Part shown: positions 61,184 through 64,000 of the stretch, piece after piece | How positions within the stretch are numbered: position 1 is the stretch's first letter | Layout: each line of letters starts with the position of its first letter | Origin: Palsa-504 sp963839095 | GTDB taxonomy: Bacteria > Actinomycetota > Actinomycetes > Streptosporangiales > Streptosporangiaceae | DNA: 64,000 bases | NCBI GenBank assembly: GCA_963839095.1 | Contig: CAWIUF010000074.1 | Coordinates: 215,071-279,070 of the forward strand | Direction of reading: 5' to 3' | Notes under the pieces: model-generated | Seen by the model: only the letters and a program-made list of their open reading frames with translations | What the model was told of the DNA's origin: nothing | Databases searched by the model: none | Program-made: the position numbers and the translations under genes

Positions 61184-62766
61184 TTGAGTCCGGTATTCCG
61201 CCATGGCAGCCTCCGGCTGTACCTGCTGCGGCTTCTCGACGAGGAGCCCAGGCACGGCTACGAGGTCATCCGGCTGCTGCGCGACCGGTTCATGGGCGTC
61301 TACTCGCCCTCGCCCGGCACGATCTACCCGCGGCTGGCCCGGCTCGAGGAAGAGGGCCTCGTCACGCACGACGAGGTTGACGGCCGCAAGGTCTACCGCA
61401 TCACCGAGGCCGGCCGCGAGGAACTGCGCAGCCGCAGCGACGAGCTCGACGAGCTCGAGGAAGAGCTGTCCGCCTCGGTCAGCGACATCGTCCGCGAGGT
61501 CAGGGAAGACGTCAGGCAGACCGTGCGCAGCCTGCGCGAGGAGCTGACCTGGGCAGCCCGCGAGTCCCGCCGGATGGGCAAGGAGATGGCCTCCGACGTC
61601 CGCGACCAGGCCCGGCAGGCCCGCGACGAAGCGCGCGAGCAGGCCCGGCAGGCCCGCGACGAGGCCCGTGAGCAGGCCGCGGCAGGCCAAGGACCAGGCT
61701 CAGTGAGCAGGCCGCGAGCAGGGCGACCGACGAGCGCGACGCCGCGGCCGACGAGCGCACCGCGCGCGGCCTGCGCGATGACGCTCCCGGACAGGCCGAC
61801 GATGCGGCCGGGCACCCGACGATGCGGCCGGGCAGCGCGATGGGGCTCGGGCCAGGACGGCGGCGCCGCTGGGTCGCGCACGCGGCCGGCGGGTCCCGGT
61901 GACTCGCGCGGCGAGAAGGCGGCCGGCCGGGACGCGGGCCGGAGGCGGCCCGGCGGGTACACGAGCAGGCCCGGCGCCTGCGCGAGGAAGCCCGGCGCGC
62001 CAGCGACGAGGCCATGGGGGCCGGGGCGGCGGCGTTCAGCGAGCCCGCCGGAGCGGGAGCCCGGTTCGGCGCGGGTGAGCGCGACTGGGACGGGCCCGGC
62101 TGGGGCCAGGGACCTGGCGGACCCGGCGGACCGGGCTGGACGGAGTGGCCCGGCCGGCGCGGCTGGGAGGACTGGGCCCGGATGCGCGGTCGCGGCGGCT
62201 GGCCCGGCGCGCTCGACTTCGGCACCCTGCGCGACCTGGAGCGGGTGGCGATCCAGTTCACCTCGGACCTGCGCAAGCTGGCCATGCAGTCCACGTCGGG
62301 CGGCGAGAACGTGATCAGCGACCTGCGCGGGATCCTGGAAGACGCGCTCGACCGGGTCAAGTCCGAGATCTTCGGGCCCGGCCGCGAGGCACCGGGCAAG
62401 CGCGGATCCGATTCCGCGCCGGCCGACTCTCCCGGCGCTGGCGCTGGCCAAGCTGACACTCCCCCGGCGGGTACTCGCCCGGCGGACGCTTCCGCGGCGG
62501 ACACTCCCCCGGCGGACGCTTCCGGAGCCGATGCTCCCGCGGCGGACGCCCGGTCCGCGGGCGCTTCCTCGGCGGATGCTTCCGCAGCGGATGCTTCCGC
62601 GGCGGACGCCCGGTCCGCGGGCGCTTCCGCGGCTGACGCGACGACCGGAACGCCGCCCGGGACGCCCCGGCCCGCGACACTACGCCGGAGGGCTCCGCTT
62701 CCTGACGCCAGGCCTCTGACGCCGGGCCGGGTTCTCGACGCCTTATCCAAGGGCTCCGTCTCCTGA
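61184..62766 (+). CDS. PadR family transcriptional regulator with long coiled-coil and low-complexity tail (frameshifts near 61680 and 61950)
   Basis: About 527 residues, much larger than a standard PadR (110-190). TTG 61184 follows GGAAGG. The winged helix is clear: GSLRLYLLRLLDEEPRHGYE, VIRLLRDRFMGVYSPSPGTI, YPRLARLEEEGLVTHDEVDG and KVYRITEAGREELRSRSDEL. Then a coiled coil with DQARQARDEAR repeats follows. It continues in other frames (DERDAAADERTARGLRDDA; later GALDFGTLRDLERVAIQFTS and SDLRGILEDALDRVKSEIFG). The C-terminal 80 residues are Ala/Asp/Ser/Pro repeats. It stands 30 bp after the DUF4097 gene and probably represses that operon through the site near 60261-60278. Confidence 0.85.
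61601..61666 (+). repeat. 33-bp tandem repeat in PadR coiled coil
   Basis: Two nearly identical 33-bp units (61601-61633, 61634-61666) and a partial third encode an 11-residue coiled-coil period of the type (D/E)QARQARDEAR. The frame break at about 61680 falls in the third unit. Confidence 0.75.
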
Positions 62767-62778
62767 CGGAGCCCTTGG
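62747..62778 (+). terminator. stem-loop terminator overlapping the PadR stop
   Basis: CCAAGGGCTCCGTC / GACGGAGCCCTTGG, a perfect 14-bp stem with loop TCCT. The TGA stop codon (62764-62766) lies at the loop/stem junction, so the last codons of the gene are part of the hairpin. Confidence 0.85.
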
Positions 62779-62823
62779 GCTTCGGCTGGCCGGTCCTTGG
62801 GGCTCTCGGCTGGCCGACCTGGG

Positions 62824-63792
62824 CTAGAGCGTGAAGACGACCTTGCCGAACAGGTCGCCGGCCGCCATGGCCGCGAAGCCGTCCCGGGCCTGGGCCATGG
62901 GCAACACCCGGTCGATCACCGGGCGGGCCCCGGTCTGCTCGCAGAACCTGGTCAGCCGCCCCAGCTCATCGCGCGAGCCCATGGTGGAACCGGTCACGGT
63001 CAGCTGGGTGAAGAACACCCGGGTCAGCTCGGCCGGCGGAGCGTCGCCGCTGGTCGCGCCGGAGATGACGATCCGCCCGCCGGGCTTGAGCGACCGGACG
63101 GAATGCGCCCAGGTGGCCTGCCCGACGGTCTCGAGTACCACGTCGACCCGTTCCGGCAGCCGGGCCCCGGACTCGAAGACCTGGTCGGCGCCGAGCTCGA
63201 GGGCGCGCTCGCGCTTGTCCTCGCTGCGGCTGGTGGCCCACATCCGGTAGCCGGCCGCGCGGCCGAGCAGGATGGCCGCCGTGGCCACCCCGCCGCCGCA
63301 GCCCTGCACCAGGATGGTCGCGCCGGGCTGGACGCCGGACTTCTCGAACAGCATCTTGTACGCGGTCAGGTAGGCCGTCGGCAGGCAGGCGGCCTCCTCG
63401 AAGGACAGCGCCGACGGCTTCGGCACCAGGTTGCGCCGCGGCACGGCGACCCGCTCGGCGAAGGTGCCGTCGTGCCGCTCGGAGAGCAGCGAACGGCGCG
63501 GGTCGAGGGTCTCGTCGCCGCCGCCCGCATCGGGGTCGGCGATCACCGCGTGCACCACGACCTCGTTGCCGTCCTCGTCGATCCCGGCCGCGTCGCAGCC
63601 CAGGATCATGGGCAGCTGCTTCTCGGAGATGCCCACCCCGCGCAGCGTCCAGACGTCGTGGTGGTTGAGCGCCGCCGCTTTCACCGTCACCGTGGTCCAG
63701 CCGTCCGGCACGGCCGGTTCGGGGTGCTCGCCGAGCTCGAGCCCGGACAGCGGATCATCAGCGTCAATACGCGCAGCCGTCACAGCAAACAT
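62824..63792 (-). CDS. zinc-type alcohol dehydrogenase / quinone oxidoreductase family (MDR) protein
   Basis: 322 residues from ATG 63792 (GTG 63798 is an alternative). Medium-chain dehydrogenase/reductase fold: VTVKAAALNHHDVWTLRGVG, ILGCDAAGIDEDGNEVVVHA, FAERVAVPRRNLVPKPSALS and EEAACLPTAYLTAYKMLF. The NADP-binding block is GATILVQGCGGGVATAAILL. LETVGQATWAHSVRSLKPGG and RIVISGATSGDAPPAELTRV are also present. It lacks the four-cysteine structural zinc site of true alcohol dehydrogenases, so it is closer to quinone oxidoreductase or enoyl reductase members. It is convergent with the PadR gene, next to its terminator. Substrate unknown. Confidence 0.9.
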   Translation of the reverse strand: MFAVTAARIDADDPLSGLELGEHPEPAVPDGWTTVTVKAAALNHHDVWTLRGVGISEKQLPMILGCDAAGIDEDGNEVVVHAVIADPDAGGGDETLDPRRSLLSERHDGTFAERVAVPRRNLVPKPSALSFEEAACLPTAYLTAYKMLFEKSGVQPGATILVQGCGGGVATAAILLGRAAGYRMWATSRSEDKRERALELGADQVFESGARLPERVDVVLETVGQATWAHSVRSLKPGGRIVISGATSGDAPPAELTRVFFTQLTVTGSTMGSRDELGRLTRFCEQTGARPVIDRVLPMAQARDGFAAMAAGDLFGKVVFTL

Positions 63793-63900
63793 GCCCACAC
63801 CCTACAGAACCCCGCCGTCGGCGCTGAGGCCCGGAGTCCTGCCTCACCGCTCTGTTATGGGCGGGTCCCCCGAGGCTGAAGCTTGTGGTGGGGCGGTCAG

Positions 63901-63931
63901 GAACGTGGTCTGTGCGCCACAGACCACGTTC
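63901..63931. repeat. perfect hairpin near the window end
   Basis: GAACGTGGTCTGTG and CACAGACCACGTTC form a 14-bp stem around CGC, 109 bp upstream of the MDR gene. No gene is visible in 63799-64000; a terminator of a gene beyond the edge or a dispersed palindromic repeat are both possible. Confidence 0.65.
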
Positions 63932-64000
63932 TTGCGTAGGCGGTGGCACACAGACTCCGCTTTTGGGGCCTGGGGTGGGGTTAGCGGCGGGTTGCGGTGT

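Overview
The window is a very GC-rich stretch of a high-GC Gram-positive chromosome. Actinomycetota is indicated by the actinobacterial-type Kgd 2-oxoglutarate decarboxylase, the DUF3039, DUF6104 and DUF222/13E12 families, an ICM-type acyl-CoA mutase, a long DivIVA-like coiled-coil protein, several tightly coupled NarL-type two-component systems and possible leaderless promoters. Gene style resembles soil actinomycetes of the Streptomyces/Streptosporangiales kind, but nothing here fixes the genus. No tRNA, rRNA, CRISPR array or insertion sequence was recognised.

Layout. 1-4051: conserved housekeeping genes (helicase fragment, DUF3039, YqgE, NAD-malic enzyme, MarR). 4270-6117: a broken DUF222/HNH gene. 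6526-8576: a proteostasis group (MerR, Hsp20, thioredoxin-TPR co-chaperone). 8756-13536: GNAT and regulator genes, including a divergent pair whose two start codons lie inside one 28-bp palindrome. 13353-16198: a NarL-type two-component system and its probable membrane-protein target. 17260-18059: a Phd/VapC-type toxin-antitoxin pair whose toxin lacks two catalytic acids. 18530-25757: an acyl-CoA mutase (isobutyryl-CoA type by active-site residues), MeaB, thiolase, epimerase and MarR, interrupted by an ECF sigma factor with a membrane-anchored beta-propeller partner. 25939-30946: DivIVA-like protein, phosphoesterase, NYN/PIN protein, SppA. 31866-43990: a catabolic and transport island (HutI, Fe-ADH, an ammonia-lyase homologue without the MIO triad, a dipeptide-type ABC transporter, VIT-family transporter, amidohydrolase). 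44110-50015: glycosyltransferase, methyltransferase and cyclase-like operon facing a second methyltransferase and two-component system. 50099-52162: aminotransferase and nitrilase. 52159-55832: a second, much larger beta-propeller gene with minisatellites. 56126-63792: kgd, DUF6104, DUF4097 protein, PadR regulator and an MDR oxidoreductase.

The most interesting part is the island around 34.5 kb. The protein that would be annotated HutH lacks the Ala-Ser-Gly triad that forms the MIO cofactor and other HAL active-site residues. It sits divergently from a complete substrate-binding ABC uptake system and next to imidazolonepropionase and iron-alcohol dehydrogenase genes. This suggests uptake and breakdown of an unidentified histidine- or betaine-like compound.

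Caution on sequence quality: at least a dozen otherwise well-conserved genes, including kgd, thiolase, hutI, ABC transporter parts and a histidine kinase, carry single-base reading-frame breaks, mostly next to G/C runs. That pattern fits assembly or sequencing indels better than widespread gene decay, so these are annotated as one gene each with the shift noted.
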